A stretch of DNA of 64,000 nt from Streptomyces dioscori (GCF_003024195.1 NZ_KZ679043.1:186001-250000); one strand, 5' to 3'; positions 18,891 through 27,645 are shown, counted from the stretch's first letter. Numbers and translations are program-made. The notes: generated from the letters alone by a model not told the origin.

Positions 18891-19877
18891 GTGCTGGTGG
18901 AGGAGCTGCGGGCGGACGAGAAGCTCGCCGGATGGCTGAGGGACCTGGAGAGCGGCGGCGCACCGCGTACGGAGGCGGTCCTTCCCGACGCGGTCGAGCT
19001 GCCGGACGTCCTGCTCGACCTGGCGATACCGCACGAGTGCGTCAACGAACTGGTCGCACTGCGCGCCCGGCTGGCGGCGGACCCGGAGGCGTTGACGCTG
19101 CTCGGGCTGTGCGTCGACCGGTTCGTACGCGACATGGGGGAGATCGGCGGGGGCTGGGAACCGCCTGCGTTCCCGGAGTCCACCGGGGCGCTGGGCCGTA
19201 CCTTCCAGGTGTTCGTCTTCATCGCCGCGCTGCCGTATGTGCGTGCCTACCACCGGCAGCGGGACATCCCGGCGGACGTGTCCCGGCGCACCCTCGCGGA
19301 CCTGGGCCGGAACCTGGCCGTGCACCGGCGGCGGACCGGTACGACGGGGCTGCTGGTGCCGTGGTGGATCGGGCTGCACTTCCACGGGGAGCTGTACCAG
19401 CTGGGGCGGCTGCAGTTCCAGCGTGCCCGGCTGGGCGGACGCACCGGGCAGGCGGCGGCGGACGCGGGGCTCGCCACAGGGCCCGGTGAGCCCTGTCTGA
19501 GTCTGCACATCGCCGACTTCCGGGGGCCGCTGTCACCGGAGGCCTGCGACCGGTCGCTGGACCTGGCGCGGGAGTTCTTCGCGCGCCACTACCCGGAGGA
19601 GCACCACGCGGTGGCGGTCTGCCACTCCTGGCTGCTCGACGGGCAGTTGACGCGGTATCTGCCCGCCGGCTCGAACATCGTGCGCTTCCAGGAGCGGTTC
19701 CACGTCGCCTGCGAGGAGACCAAGGCCGACGACAAGGCACCCGTCGCGTTCGTCTTCGGCGACCCCGAGCTTCCCGCGGCGGACCTGCCGCGGCGGACCG
19801 GTGTGGAGCGGGCGGTGGGGGACCATCTGCGGGCCGGCGGTCACTGGTACGGCGGCCACGGGTGGTTCGCGCTCTGA
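18891..19877 (+). CDS. Acyltransferase-domain protein (NAT_N plus GNAT-like C-terminal)
   Basis: A 328-residue protein of the Streptomyces family annotated as acyltransferase domain-containing, with an N-acyltransferase-like N-terminal domain (about 1-120, helical) and a GNAT-like C-terminal domain (about 125-328). Visible landmarks are VPWWIGLHFHGELYQLGRLQFQR, LSLHIADFRGPLSPEACDRS and VCHSWLLDGQLTRYLPAGSN. Substrate and pathway are not known. The GTG at 18891 follows GGGGAG. The assignment is from memory of related proteins and is a fold-level call only. Confidence 0.75.
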   Translation: MLVEELRADEKLAGWLRDLESGGAPRTEAVLPDAVELPDVLLDLAIPHECVNELVALRARLAADPEALTLLGLCVDRFVRDMGEIGGGWEPPAFPESTGALGRTFQVFVFIAALPYVRAYHRQRDIPADVSRRTLADLGRNLAVHRRRTGTTGLLVPWWIGLHFHGELYQLGRLQFQRARLGGRTGQAAADAGLATGPGEPCLSLHIADFRGPLSPEACDRSLDLAREFFARHYPEEHHAVAVCHSWLLDGQLTRYLPAGSNIVRFQERFHVACEETKADDKAPVAFVFGDPELPAADLPRRTGVERAVGDHLRAGGHWYGGHGWFAL

Positions 19878-19984
19878 CCGTCGGCCCGGCGGCCCCCAGC
19901 CCCGTGTCCCGAGCGCGGCTCACTCGAACGGGTGAGATGGGCGGGTAGGGGAACGAGCTTGCGGGCGTGGGCCGTTGGGCGGGT

Positions 19985-20680
19985 ATGACGATCGAGATGC
20001 GTGAGGGGTACGAAGGGACGGGGCCCGGCGCCATCACGCCGGACGGCTGCGCGGTGGAGCTGTATACGCGGCTGTCCGTCGGGGACGAGCCGGACATCAT
20101 CGCCTCGGCCGTGCCGGCGGGGGCACACATCCTCGAACTGGGCAGTGGAGTGGGGCGTATGACCCATCCGCTCCTGGAGCGGGGTTTCACGGTGACGGCC
20201 GTGGACGAGTCCGCCGAGATGCTGGAGCGGGTGCGAGGGGCGCGCACGATACGCAGCGCCATCGAGACGCTCGACCTGGGCGAGAGGTTCGACGTGGTGA
20301 TGCTCGCGTCGTTCCTCGTGCACGCCGGGGACGTGGAGGTGCGGCGCGGAATGCTGGAGGTGTGCCGGAGCCATGTCGCGGAAGGCGGCTGCGTGCTGAT
20401 CCAGCGCGAAGGCGAGAACTACCACACCGACCTGCCGCGCGAGCGGCTCGATCCGAGCGGGTTCACGATCCGGATGCTGTCCGCGGAGCCGGTGGGGGAC
20501 GGGGTCAACTCGGTGCGGGCGGAGTATGTGTTCCCGGACGCGGTGTGGACGCAGACGTTCCTCGCCAGGCCCCTCAGCAAGGAGCAGTTCGAGGCGGCGC
20601 TGGGAGAGGCGGGGCTGCGCGTCGACCGGCATCTCACGGAGGACCGGGTGTGGGTGAGGGCGGTGCCGGTGGAGGCGTGA
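19985..20680 (+). CDS. Class I SAM-dependent methyltransferase
   Basis: A 231-residue methyltransferase with motif I HILELGSGVGRMTHPLLERG, then VTAVDESAEMLERV, FDVVMLASFLVHAG and a terminal beta-hairpin region. It resembles small Streptomyces enzymes of unknown substrate. The ATG at 19985 gives the shortest start with an intact domain; a GTG at 19967 would add six residues. There is no operon partner in close spacing: 107 bp lie upstream and 113 bp downstream. Confidence 0.85.
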   Translation: MTIEMREGYEGTGPGAITPDGCAVELYTRLSVGDEPDIIASAVPAGAHILELGSGVGRMTHPLLERGFTVTAVDESAEMLERVRGARTIRSAIETLDLGERFDVVMLASFLVHAGDVEVRRGMLEVCRSHVAEGGCVLIQREGENYHTDLPRERLDPSGFTIRMLSAEPVGDGVNSVRAEYVFPDAVWTQTFLARPLSKEQFEAALGEAGLRVDRHLTEDRVWVRAVPVEA

Positions 20681-20793
20681 CCTTCCCGGTCTCCGGGCCG
20701 AGTTGTCGTGGGGCGATGAGTTTCGGAAGGCGGGTCGGTCTACCTCTGTGACAGCAGCGCGAGCCGTTGCACCCGGATTCCCAGGAGAACCCC

Positions 20794-21258
20794 ATGTCCG
20801 AGACCACCGCCTCCACCGCCCCTGCCGCCTCCGCCCCGGTCGTCGCGTCCGTCCCGGTCGTCGCCGAGTCGGCGACCGCCCGTGGGCGCCGCGCCCGCCT
20901 CGCCCTGAAGGGGCTGCAGATCCTGCTCGCGCTCTTCTACGTGGTCGCGAGCGCCCTGCCCAAGCTCGTCGCGCACTCCTCGGCGGTCGAGTCGTTCGAC
21001 GAGATCGGCTGGGGCAGCGCCGGGATGTACACCATCGGACTGCTCGAACTGGCCGGCGGCATCGCGCTGCTGATACCCGTGCTGGCCTCCGTGGCCGCCG
21101 TGTCGCTGGGCGCGCTGATGGTGGGCGCGTTCATCACCCAGCTCACCGTGTTCGACGGGGAGTACGCGGCGACCCCGCTCATCCTGATGGTGCCGCTCGC
21201 ACTGATCGCCTGGGCTCGACGGGGACAGGTGCCCGGTGGCGGCTTGTCGCGTCCCTGA
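20794..21258 (+). CDS. DoxX-family membrane protein
   Basis: A 154-residue four-helix membrane protein of the DoxX type. After a 35-residue Ala/Val-rich polar leader come helices at about 45-62, 78-98, 100-120 and 125-145 (YVVASALPKLVAHSSAVESF, GGIALLIPVLASVAAVSLGA). Family members have been tied to redox and stress functions, but the activity of this one is unknown. AGGAG stands 6 nt before the ATG at 20794. Confidence 0.85.
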   Translation: MSETTASTAPAASAPVVASVPVVAESATARGRRARLALKGLQILLALFYVVASALPKLVAHSSAVESFDEIGWGSAGMYTIGLLELAGGIALLIPVLASVAAVSLGALMVGAFITQLTVFDGEYAATPLILMVPLALIAWARRGQVPGGGLSRP

Positions 21259-21273
21259 GCGGGGCGCGCCTCC

Positions 21274-21313
21274 GGGAGATGAAAGCCGGCGCGCAGCCCG
21301 GCTTTCATCTCCC
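21274..21313. terminator. Bidirectional terminator between convergent genes
   Basis: A perfect 16-bp stem (GGGAGATGAAAGCCGG with CCGGCTTTCATCTCCC) around an 8-nt loop lies between the convergent DoxX and S4-domain genes. AT-containing arms make it usable in both directions. A diverged copy of the dispersed repeat (AAGGACGCGGGGAAC) follows at 21314. Confidence 0.85.
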
Positions 21314-21361
21314 AAGGACGCGGGGAACTGTGCGACCGACCTCCGCGCATGGCTGTTCGGG

Positions 21362-21949
21362 TTACTCGGGCGAGCCGAGACCCCGCAGGCGTTCCAGATC
21401 GCGGCGGTCACGCTTGGTGGGGCGGCCCGCGCCCCGGTCGCGGATGCCCGCGGGGGCGACGGCCTCGCGGGGCGGGGGCGGGGGACTGTTGTCGACGTAG
21501 CACTCGGCGGCGACCGGGGGCCCGACCCGCTTGCGGATCACGCGCTTCACGATGACGATCCGCTCCCGGTCCGCGTGCCGGAGGCGGACCTCGTCGCCGA
21601 CGCGGACGGCGTAGGCGGGCTTGACCCGTTCGCCGTTCACCCGGACATGGCCGCCACGGCAGGCGGTGGCGCCCATGGAGCGGGTCTTCACCAGGCGGAC
21701 GGACCAGATCCAGCTGTCGACGCGCACGGTCTCGCCGTTCGCGGGCGCGGCGGCCACGGCGTCGGTCACGGCGGCGGTCGTGTCCCCGGTCGCGTTGCCG
21801 GTCGAGGAAGCGGCCGTCGTGGCATCGACGCCACTGCCGGCGCCGTCCATACCGACACCGACACCGGCGCCGTCGGCAGCGTCCGGCCCGGCATCTGCGC
21901 GCCGCCCCGTCTCGTTCCTCTGAGTCCCCGACCGAGTCCCTGAAGCCAT
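21362..21949 (-). CDS. S4-domain RNA-binding protein (Hsp15-like)
   Basis: A 195-residue protein whose second half (about 75-195) is an S4 RNA-binding domain of the Hsp15/HslR type: RVDSWIWSVRLVKTRSMGA, RGGHVRVNGERVKPAY and VGDEVRLRHADRERIV. The Streptomyces homologues end with PTKRDRRDLERLRG, as here. Hsp15 recycles stalled 50S subunits in E. coli. The first 70 residues are a low-complexity Ala/Gly/Thr/Val stretch not normally part of the fold, so either the extension is real or translation begins later. No alternative start with a good ribosome-binding site is obvious. Confidence 0.88.
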   Translation of the reverse strand: MASGTRSGTQRNETGRRADAGPDAADGAGVGVGMDGAGSGVDATTAASSTGNATGDTTAAVTDAVAAAPANGETVRVDSWIWSVRLVKTRSMGATACRGGHVRVNGERVKPAYAVRVGDEVRLRHADRERIVIVKRVIRKRVGPPVAAECYVDNSPPPPPREAVAPAGIRDRGAGRPTKRDRRDLERLRGLGSPE

Positions 21950-22024
21950 GGTCCGACCTTAGCCCTCGGCGGGCGTGGGGCCGGAATCGTTTTCCGTCGC
22001 GTGGAGCCGGGATCTCGCCAGGCA

Positions 22025-22030
22025 TAGCGT
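22025..22030 (+). promoter_or_regulatory. Candidate -10 box for leaderless uracil-DNA glycosylase gene
   Basis: TAGCGT ends 6 nt before the ATG at 22037 and there is no ribosome-binding site, a layout shared with several other genes in the window. Confidence 0.35.
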
Positions 22031-22036
22031 GGCGGC

Positions 22037-22771
22037 ATGAAGCAGGAGCGCAGCCTGGCAGAACTGGACCGGCGGATCGCCGGATGCCGAGCCTGCCCGC
22101 GGCTCGTCGACTGGCGGGAGGAAGTGGCCCGCACGAAGCGGGCCGCCTTCGCGGACTGGACGTACTGGGGCCGCCCGGTGCCGGGGTTCGGACCACCGGA
22201 CGCCTCGCTCCTCGTGATCGGGCTCGCGCCCGCGGCGCACGGCGGGAACCGGACCGGCCGGATGTTCACGGGAGACAGGTCCGGGGACGTGCTGTACGCG
22301 GCGCTGCACGACGTGGGCCTCGCCTCGCAGCCCACGTCCGAGAGCGCCGACGACGGGCTGGCCCTGTACGGCGTCCGCGTCACGTCGCCCGTGCACTGCG
22401 CGCCGCCCGCCAACAAGCCGACGCCAGAGGAACGGAACACCTGCCGCCCCTGGCTCGTGAACGAACTGCGGCTGCTCGCCCCCACCCTCCGCGCGGTCGT
22501 CGTGCTCGGCGGTTTCGGCTGGCAGGCGGCGCTGCCCGCGTTCACCGGGGCGGGCTGGCAGGTGCCCCGGCCCCGCCCGGCCTTCGCCCACGGAGCACGG
22601 GTCGTCCTGGAGGGCGAGGCCCCGCAGGCCCACCCTCTCCAGCTCTTCGGCTGCTACCACGTGAGCCAGCGCAACACCTTCACCGGCCGGCTGACCCCGG
22701 AGATGCTCAGGGACGTGCTGCGTACAGCGGCCGGGGCGGCGGGCTTGCCGACGGCCAAGTACCCGAGCTAG
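22037..22771 (+). CDS. Uracil-DNA glycosylase, family 5 (UDGb)
   Basis: A 244-residue family 5 uracil-DNA glycosylase for base excision repair of deaminated cytosine. All four iron-sulfur cysteines are present: C-R-A-C near residue 17, then Cys in VHCAPPANKPTPEE and in NTCRPWL. The active-site motifs are GLAPAAHGGNRTGRMFTGD (family A motif) and HVSQRNTFTGRLT near the C-terminus. Family 5 lacks the polar residue used by family 1, as here. The gene is monocistronic, with a leaderless-type start. GC-rich Streptomyces genomes typically carry it in addition to a family 1 enzyme. Confidence 0.93.
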   Translation: MKQERSLAELDRRIAGCRACPRLVDWREEVARTKRAAFADWTYWGRPVPGFGPPDASLLVIGLAPAAHGGNRTGRMFTGDRSGDVLYAALHDVGLASQPTSESADDGLALYGVRVTSPVHCAPPANKPTPEERNTCRPWLVNELRLLAPTLRAVVVLGGFGWQAALPAFTGAGWQVPRPRPAFAHGARVVLEGEAPQAHPLQLFGCYHVSQRNTFTGRLTPEMLRDVLRTAAGAAGLPTAKYPS

Positions 22772-22802
22772 GGCCGCGCGGGCCGGGGCAGCGCCCCGCC
22801 CG

Positions 22803-22817
22803 AGGGGCGCGGGGAAC
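22803..22817 (-). repeat. Single copy of dispersed repeat, reverse orientation
   Basis: AGGGGCGCGGGGAAC with the CTGCGCGCCCAGCC flank lies between the convergent UDG and ferredoxin-domain genes. A small CGGGGC/GCCCCG hairpin precedes it at 22784-22798. Confidence 0.85.
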
Positions 22818-22901
22818 TGCGCGCCCAGCCACGGACGGCCCGCAGTCTCGCACCACCCCGGCCCCGCCCCACACTCCCCACTTCCCGCCCCGGGCGCGCG
22901 G

Positions 22902-23309
22902 CTACCGACGCGCCCGGTCCCGTTCGCCCGCCGACTGGACGAACTGCATTTCCAGGGTGGCCGGGGGAGCGGTGATGCCGGGGCCGCCGGATTCCGCCCA
23001 GCGGAGTATCTCGTCGGTGCAGTCGTCGCCCATCGACCAGCCGATCCAGACGGCCTTGCCGCCCCGCCTGCGGCCCTCGCCCGACGGCTGAACGACGATG
23101 ATGTTGGCCTGGTCGCAGGGGCCGAGGCAGTCCGCCGTACGGACAGCCAGGCGGCCACCGGAGGCGTCGGCGGCGGCGCGCAGGCGGTCCAGTTGCCAGT
23201 CGTGGTCGTAGCCGGGGTACTTGCGCGCGTCGCCGCAGCAGCAGCCGCGGCAGACGACGAGCGTGCAGGGCCGGGTCCTCGCGGCACCGATCGCCGTACG
23301 GGCAGTCAC
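22902..23309 (-). CDS. (2Fe-2S) ferredoxin domain protein
   Basis: A 135-residue thioredoxin-fold (2Fe-2S) ferredoxin-like protein. Cluster-binding cysteines are in VVCRGCCCGDARKYPG near residue 20 and in TADCLGPCDQANIIVVQPSG near residue 58, after which KAVWIGWSMGD follows. It probably transfers electrons, but no redox partner is adjacent. The GTG at 23309 overlaps the stop codon of the FadR gene upstream as GTGA, so translation is coupled and the two form an operon. AAGGAG lies just before the start. Confidence 0.85.
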   Translation of the reverse strand: MTARTAIGAARTRPCTLVVCRGCCCGDARKYPGYDHDWQLDRLRAAADASGGRLAVRTADCLGPCDQANIIVVQPSGEGRRRGGKAVWIGWSMGDDCTDEILRWAESGGPGITAPPATLEMQFVQSAGERDRARR

Positions 23310-24031
23310 ACTTCTCCTTCGAGTCTGTCGGATCCGGATCCTTCGACATCCGTACCGGTGGGGACGGGGGACCGGACGGGGATGTCCGTGTCGCCGAAGA
23401 GGTGCCGCACCGTCGAGCGGTGGTTGGCCCGGACGTGGGCCAGGGCGTGGGTGCGGGCCCGTTCGCGGTCTCCGGAGGCGATGGCCTCGTACAGCTCCCG
23501 GTGTTCGGCCAGGAGTTGCGGCCACTCCTCGTTCTGGCGGGTGAGCCAGCGCAGGCGGCCGTCGACCGGTTCCATCACGGAGATCAGCAGGCTGTTTCCG
23601 GCCGTCGCCAGGATCCGGTCGTGGAAACGGGTGTTGATGTCGGTGATCGTCTCCGCGTCGTCGGCGGCGGTCGCGTCCGCCGCGCGGTCGAGGAGCTCGT
23701 CGAGTTCGGCCAGGTCGGCCCGGGTGGCGCGCTGGGCGGCCAGCCCGGTGGCGTACACCTCAAGGGCCTCGCGGAGTTCGAAGAGTTCCGTGACGTCCGT
23801 GCGGGTCAGCCGGCGTACGACCGCGCGGCGCGGGGTCTCGAAGAGGACGAAGCCCTCGGTGACCAGCGCCCGGATCGCCTCGCGGACCGGTACCCGGGAG
23901 ACCCCGAACCGCTCGGCCAGCTCGCGCTCGACCAACCGGTCGCCGGGCAGCAGCCGCCCCGCGATGATCTCCTGCCGCAGCGAGCCGAGTACCCGCTCGC
24001 GCACCGCCCCCAGCGGTTCCACCGTCGTCAT
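23306..24031 (-). CDS. FadR/FCD-subfamily GntR transcriptional regulator
   Basis: A 241-residue GntR regulator. Residues about 8-75 are the winged helix-turn-helix (LVERELAERFGVSRVPVREA), and residues about 85-215 are the all-helical FCD ligand domain with the metal-binding Asp/His set (DINTRFHDRI, HVRANHRSTVRHL). It is divergent from the NCS1 permease gene, with a perfect TTTGGTATACCAAA palindrome between them, so it most likely represses that transport and racemase unit until the ligand arrives. Its start lacks a ribosome-binding site and GAGGAT stands 6 nt upstream. Confidence 0.92.
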   Translation of the reverse strand: MTTVEPLGAVRERVLGSLRQEIIAGRLLPGDRLVERELAERFGVSRVPVREAIRALVTEGFVLFETPRRAVVRRLTRTDVTELFELREALEVYATGLAAQRATRADLAELDELLDRAADATAADDAETITDINTRFHDRILATAGNSLLISVMEPVDGRLRWLTRQNEEWPQLLAEHRELYEAIASGDRERARTHALAHVRANHRSTVRHLFGDTDIPVRSPVPTGTDVEGSGSDRLEGEV

Positions 24032-24123
24032 GCGTCCATCCTCGCCGACCCCGGGACTGTTTTACCGAGCTGTTACCGCCCGGACATGGCCAGATGTCGT
24101 CGGGAGCGGGACCATGACCACAG

Positions 24124-24137
24124 TTTGGTATACCAAA
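24124..24137. promoter_or_regulatory. Probable FadR-type operator
   Basis: TTTGGTATACCAAA is a perfect 14-bp palindrome in the divergent region. FCD-type GntR proteins bind short palindromes of the form TNGTNNNACNA, which this resembles (TTGGTATACCAA). It lies 60 bp upstream of the permease start and 93 bp upstream of the regulator start. No second copy is visible. Confidence 0.75.
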
Positions 24138-24196
24138 ACACGGTCTGCAGCCGCCCCAGCCCTCCCGTCGTCCCCGACCACGCTCATGGAGGCCCT

Positions 24197-25696
24197 GTGT
24201 CACTCGCCGATCCCGCCGCAGCCACCGGCGCACCAGCTTTCGTCCCCGATCCCCGGCTCACCAACGAGGACCTCGCCCCCGCTGGCAAGCGCAACTGGAA
24301 GGTCTTCGACCTCTTCGCCATGTGGATGTCCGACGTCCACAACCTCGGCAACTACACGTTCGCGGCCGGGCTGCTGGTCCTCGGCATGAACGTCTGGCAG
24401 ATCTTCACGTCCCTGCTCGTCGGCTTCGTGCTCATCTACATCGGCATGAACTGGATGGGGAAGATCGGACAGCAGCACGGCGTGCCCTTCCCGGTCATCA
24501 GCCGCATCAGTTTCGGCGTCTGGGGCGCCAACATCCCGGCGCTGATCAGAGCCGTCATCGCCATCATGTGGTACGGCATCCAGACCTATCTGGCGTCCGT
24601 GGCCGTCAACATCATGCTGCTCGCGGCCTGGCCGGGGCTGGAATCCTGGACCCACAGCTCCTTCCTCGGGCTCCACGCGCTCGGCTGGCTGTCCTTCGTC
24701 TCGCTGTGGCTGGTCCAGGCGCTGATCATCAGCCAGGGCATGGAATCCGTACGGAAGTTCCAAGACTTCTGCGGTCCCGCGATCTGGCTCGTGATGATCG
24801 CCCTCGCCGTCTGGATCCTCGCGAAGGCCGGCTGGACCATCTCCCTCACCTCGACCCCGAACCCGGTCTCCGTGGGCGAGCAGTGGCGGCAGTGGTTCGG
24901 CGCGATCGGCCTGATCCTCGCCACGTACGGCACGCTGATGCTCAACTTCTGCGACTTCTCCCGCTTCGCGCCCAGCTACCGGACCGTCAAGCGCGGCAAC
25001 TTCTGGGGGCTGCCGATCAACTCGACCGCCTTCGTGATCGTGTCGGTCATCGTCACGGCCGGTTCCATCGAGGTGTTCGGCAAGGCCATCACCGACCCCG
25101 CGCACCTCGTCGCCGAGATCGGCAACAAGTGGGTGCTCATCCTGGGGGCGCTGACCTTCGCCATCGCCACCATGGGCGTCAACATCGTCGCCAACTTCGT
25201 CTCGCCCGCGTACGACCTGGCCAACGTCTGGCCGCAGAAGATCACCTTCAAGGTCGGCGGCATGATCAGCACGGTCGCCGCGCTGGTCGTGACCCCGTGG
25301 AACCTGTTCTCCAACCCCACCGTCGTCAACTACTTCCTCGGCGGCCTGGGCGCCTTCCTCGGCCCGCTGTTCGGCGTGATCATGCTCGACTACTTCTGGG
25401 TCAAGCACGGCCGCATCGACGTGAACGAGCTCTTCAACGCCGAGCCCGGTTCGCGCTACTACTACCGCAAGGGCGTCAACCCCAAGGCCCTGTGGGCGTT
25501 CCTGCCCGCGGCGGCGGTCTCGGCGGTCCTCGCGCTGGTGAAGACCTTCAGCGACGTGGCCCCGTACTCCTGGTTCATCGGTACGGCGCTGGCCGCCGGG
25601 CTGTACGCGCTGCTGTGCCGCTCCGAGCGCGCCGCCAGCGTGGAAACGGGTCCCGCCCCGGCCCAGGCTTCCGCTCCCGCGCCTCAGGAGGGCTGA
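24197..25696 (+). CDS. NCS1-family nucleobase/hydantoin:cation symporter
   Basis: A 499-residue, twelve-helix permease of the NCS1 family (Mhp1/FurE/PucI-like), which imports purines, pyrimidines, allantoin or hydantoins with a cation. Characteristic segments are LFAMWMSDVHNLGNYTFAAG in the first helix region, WYGIQTYLAS and FCDFSRFAPSYRTVKRGNFWG. The substrate is set by neighbours: the next gene is a hydantoin-racemase-like protein, and the operator-regulator pair faces this gene. Hydantoin or allantoin is therefore the best guess. The GTG at 24197 follows GGAGG. The next gene starts 2 bp after this one. Confidence 0.9.
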   Translation: MSLADPAAATGAPAFVPDPRLTNEDLAPAGKRNWKVFDLFAMWMSDVHNLGNYTFAAGLLVLGMNVWQIFTSLLVGFVLIYIGMNWMGKIGQQHGVPFPVISRISFGVWGANIPALIRAVIAIMWYGIQTYLASVAVNIMLLAAWPGLESWTHSSFLGLHALGWLSFVSLWLVQALIISQGMESVRKFQDFCGPAIWLVMIALAVWILAKAGWTISLTSTPNPVSVGEQWRQWFGAIGLILATYGTLMLNFCDFSRFAPSYRTVKRGNFWGLPINSTAFVIVSVIVTAGSIEVFGKAITDPAHLVAEIGNKWVLILGALTFAIATMGVNIVANFVSPAYDLANVWPQKITFKVGGMISTVAALVVTPWNLFSNPTVVNYFLGGLGAFLGPLFGVIMLDYFWVKHGRIDVNELFNAEPGSRYYYRKGVNPKALWAFLPAAAVSAVLALVKTFSDVAPYSWFIGTALAAGLYALLCRSERAASVETGPAPAQASAPAPQEG

Positions 25697-25698
25697 GC

Positions 25699-26415
25699 GT
25701 GCGGATCGTCGTCACCAACTGCAATACGACGCAGTCGATGACCGAGGAGATCGTGCGAGGTGCCCGGGCCGCCGCAGGCCCGGGCACCACCGTGCTCGGA
25801 CTCACCCCCGCCTGGGGCCCCGAGTCCGCGGAGGGCTGGCTCGACAGCTATCTGTCGGCCGCCGCCGTCCTCGACACCCTGCGCACGTACGAGGGCCCGT
25901 ACGACGCCGTCGTCATGGCCGGTTTCGGGGAACACGGGCGCGAGGGCGTACGGGAACTCGTGGACGTACCCGTCGTCGACATCACCGAGGCCGCCGCCCA
26001 TCTCGCGTGTCTGCTCGGACGGCGGTACGGGGTCGTCACCACGCTGGAGCGCTCGGCCGGACAGATCGAGGACAGCCTGTACACGGCGGGAGTCGCCCGG
26101 AACTGCGCCGCCGTCGTGGGTACGGGGCTCGGTGTGCTCGACCTCGTCGACCGGGAGCGTACGGAAGCGGCCTTCGTCGCCGCAGCCGAACGGGCCCGGG
26201 ACGCCGGCGCCGAGGTCCTGGTCCTCGGGTGCGCCGGGATGACCGGTCTGCAGCGGGCCGTGGGGGAGAAGCTGGGGCTGCCCGTCGTCGACGGGGTGGG
26301 CGCCGCGGTGAAGCTCGCCGAGTCGCTCGTGTCGCTGGGACTCACGACGAGCCGCGCGGGCGGCTACGCGAAGCCGCTGCCGAAGCGGCGCATCTGGGCG
26401 CCGCCGTCGGAGTGA
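25699..26415 (+). CDS. Asp/Glu/hydantoin racemase-family protein
   Basis: A 238-residue protein of the Asp/Glu/hydantoin racemase superfamily. The two catalytic cysteine regions appear as VVTNCNTTQSMTEEI (N-terminal, with Cys in NCN) and VLVLGCAGMTGL (C-terminal). Hydantoin racemases epimerise 5-monosubstituted hydantoins; allantoin racemase belongs to the same family, and the allantoin link fits the permease. The GTG at 25699 follows AGGAGG and the gene is the second cistron of the permease operon. No hydantoinase or allantoinase is in the window, so the pathway is completed elsewhere. Confidence 0.88.
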   Translation: MRIVVTNCNTTQSMTEEIVRGARAAAGPGTTVLGLTPAWGPESAEGWLDSYLSAAAVLDTLRTYEGPYDAVVMAGFGEHGREGVRELVDVPVVDITEAAAHLACLLGRRYGVVTTLERSAGQIEDSLYTAGVARNCAAVVGTGLGVLDLVDRERTEAAFVAAAERARDAGAEVLVLGCAGMTGLQRAVGEKLGLPVVDGVGAAVKLAESLVSLGLTTSRAGGYAKPLPKRRIWAPPSE

Positions 26416-26480
26416 CGGTGCAGACGGGCGCCGCCGTCGGAGTGACGGCGGAGACGGGCGCCGCCGTCGGAGTGATTCCG
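26398..26480. repeat. 30-bp tandem repeat, three copies, across racemase stop codon
   Basis: Units of 30 bp containing GCCGCCGTCGGAGTGACGG begin near 26401, 26431 and 26461 (the third is truncated and diverges at TGATT). The racemase stop codon is in the first unit, so duplication extended the downstream sequence without changing the protein. The next 130 bp contain nothing I recognise. Confidence 0.8.
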
Positions 26481-26613
26481 GCTGCGACGGCGGCGGCGGG
26501 CGCGGTGGCGGCTCGCGGGGGACCGCAGACTCCGGGAGAGAGCCGCCGGCACCCGGCCGGCCGCTCGCGGACGAGCCGCCGCCGGTAGCGCGGCGGCGGG
26601 AACGGAGTCGGTC

Positions 26614-27630
26614 GTGCCCTCAGTCGTCGGTGCCCGTTCCCGCCTCCGGCCCCCTCTCCGGAGCGGGGGCCGGAGGCGGATGTTCGCTGTCGGGCTGGTC
26701 GCGTGGGGAGTGGCCGTGTCTTCCGGTCTGTGGGGCGGCGAGGGTCCGGGCGCCGAAGCCGAGCCCGCCCTCTGGGTGAACCCCGAGTCCGGCGCCGCCA
26801 GGCAGGCAGCCGAATGGAGTCGTACGGGACGGACCGCCGACGCTTTGCTGATGGAACGCATCTCCACCCGCCCCCAGGCCGAGTGGCTGGCCGGCCCGGA
26901 GCCTCGGGCCGTCGTGGAGGCCCGTACCACCGCCGCCGCACGGGAAGGGCGTACGGCGGTACTCGTCGCCTACTGGATCCCGTACCGCGACTGCGGCTCC
27001 TACTCGGGCGGCGGAGCCCGGAGCGCGACGGAGTACCGGGCGTGGGTCGACGCGTTCGCGGCGGGACTCGGGGACCGGGGCGCGTACGTGATCGTCGAAC
27101 CGGACGCGGTGGCGCACAGCGTGGACGGCTGCGGCCCCGTAGTACCGCAGGAGCGGTACGCGCTGCTGGCGTACGCCGTCGACCGGTTCAAGCGGCAGGC
27201 GAACACGCGTGTCTACCTCGACGCGGGCAACCCCGCCTGGCACCCGGACACGACGAGGCTGATCGCGCCGCTGCGGCAGTCGGGCATCGCCCACGCCGAC
27301 GGCTTCGCGCTGAACGTCTCCAACTTCCGGACGGATGCCGACAGTTCGGCGTACGGCGCCAAGCTGTCCGCGGCTCTCGGCGGCAAGCACTTCGTGATCG
27401 ACAGCAGCCGCAACGGCAACGGGCCCCGGACCGGCACGGATTCCTGGTGCAACCCGCCGGGCCGGGCCCTGGGCGTGGCGCCCACCACCGTCACGGGCGC
27501 GCCGCTGATCGACGCCTATCTGTGGATCAAGCGGCCGGGCGAGTCGGACGGCACCTGCCGGGGCGGCCCGGCGGCCGGCCAGTGGTGGCCGTCGTACGCG
27601 CTGGAGCTCGCGCGCAATGCCCGGGGGTGA
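26614..27630 (+). CDS. Secreted glycoside hydrolase family 6 (endoglucanase/cellobiohydrolase)
   Basis: A 338-residue GH6 enzyme that hydrolyses beta-1,4-glucan with inversion. A Tat/Sec-type leader (basic SGGRRR, then a hydrophobic stretch, about 15-48) directs export. The two catalytic aspartates are visible: D126 in YRDCGSYSGG and D164 in VIVEPDAVAH. Other signatures are LDAGNPAWH, GFALNVSNF, FVIDSSRNGNG, and WCNPPGRALG near the C-terminus. There is no carbohydrate-binding module. GGAG stands 7 nt before the GTG at 26614. Confidence 0.9.
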   Translation: MPSVVGARSRLRPPLRSGGRRRMFAVGLVAWGVAVSSGLWGGEGPGAEAEPALWVNPESGAARQAAEWSRTGRTADALLMERISTRPQAEWLAGPEPRAVVEARTTAAAREGRTAVLVAYWIPYRDCGSYSGGGARSATEYRAWVDAFAAGLGDRGAYVIVEPDAVAHSVDGCGPVVPQERYALLAYAVDRFKRQANTRVYLDAGNPAWHPDTTRLIAPLRQSGIAHADGFALNVSNFRTDADSSAYGAKLSAALGGKHFVIDSSRNGNGPRTGTDSWCNPPGRALGVAPTTVTGAPLIDAYLWIKRPGESDGTCRGGPAAGQWWPSYALELARNARG

Positions 27631-27645
27631 GCGGCGCCGCGACCC

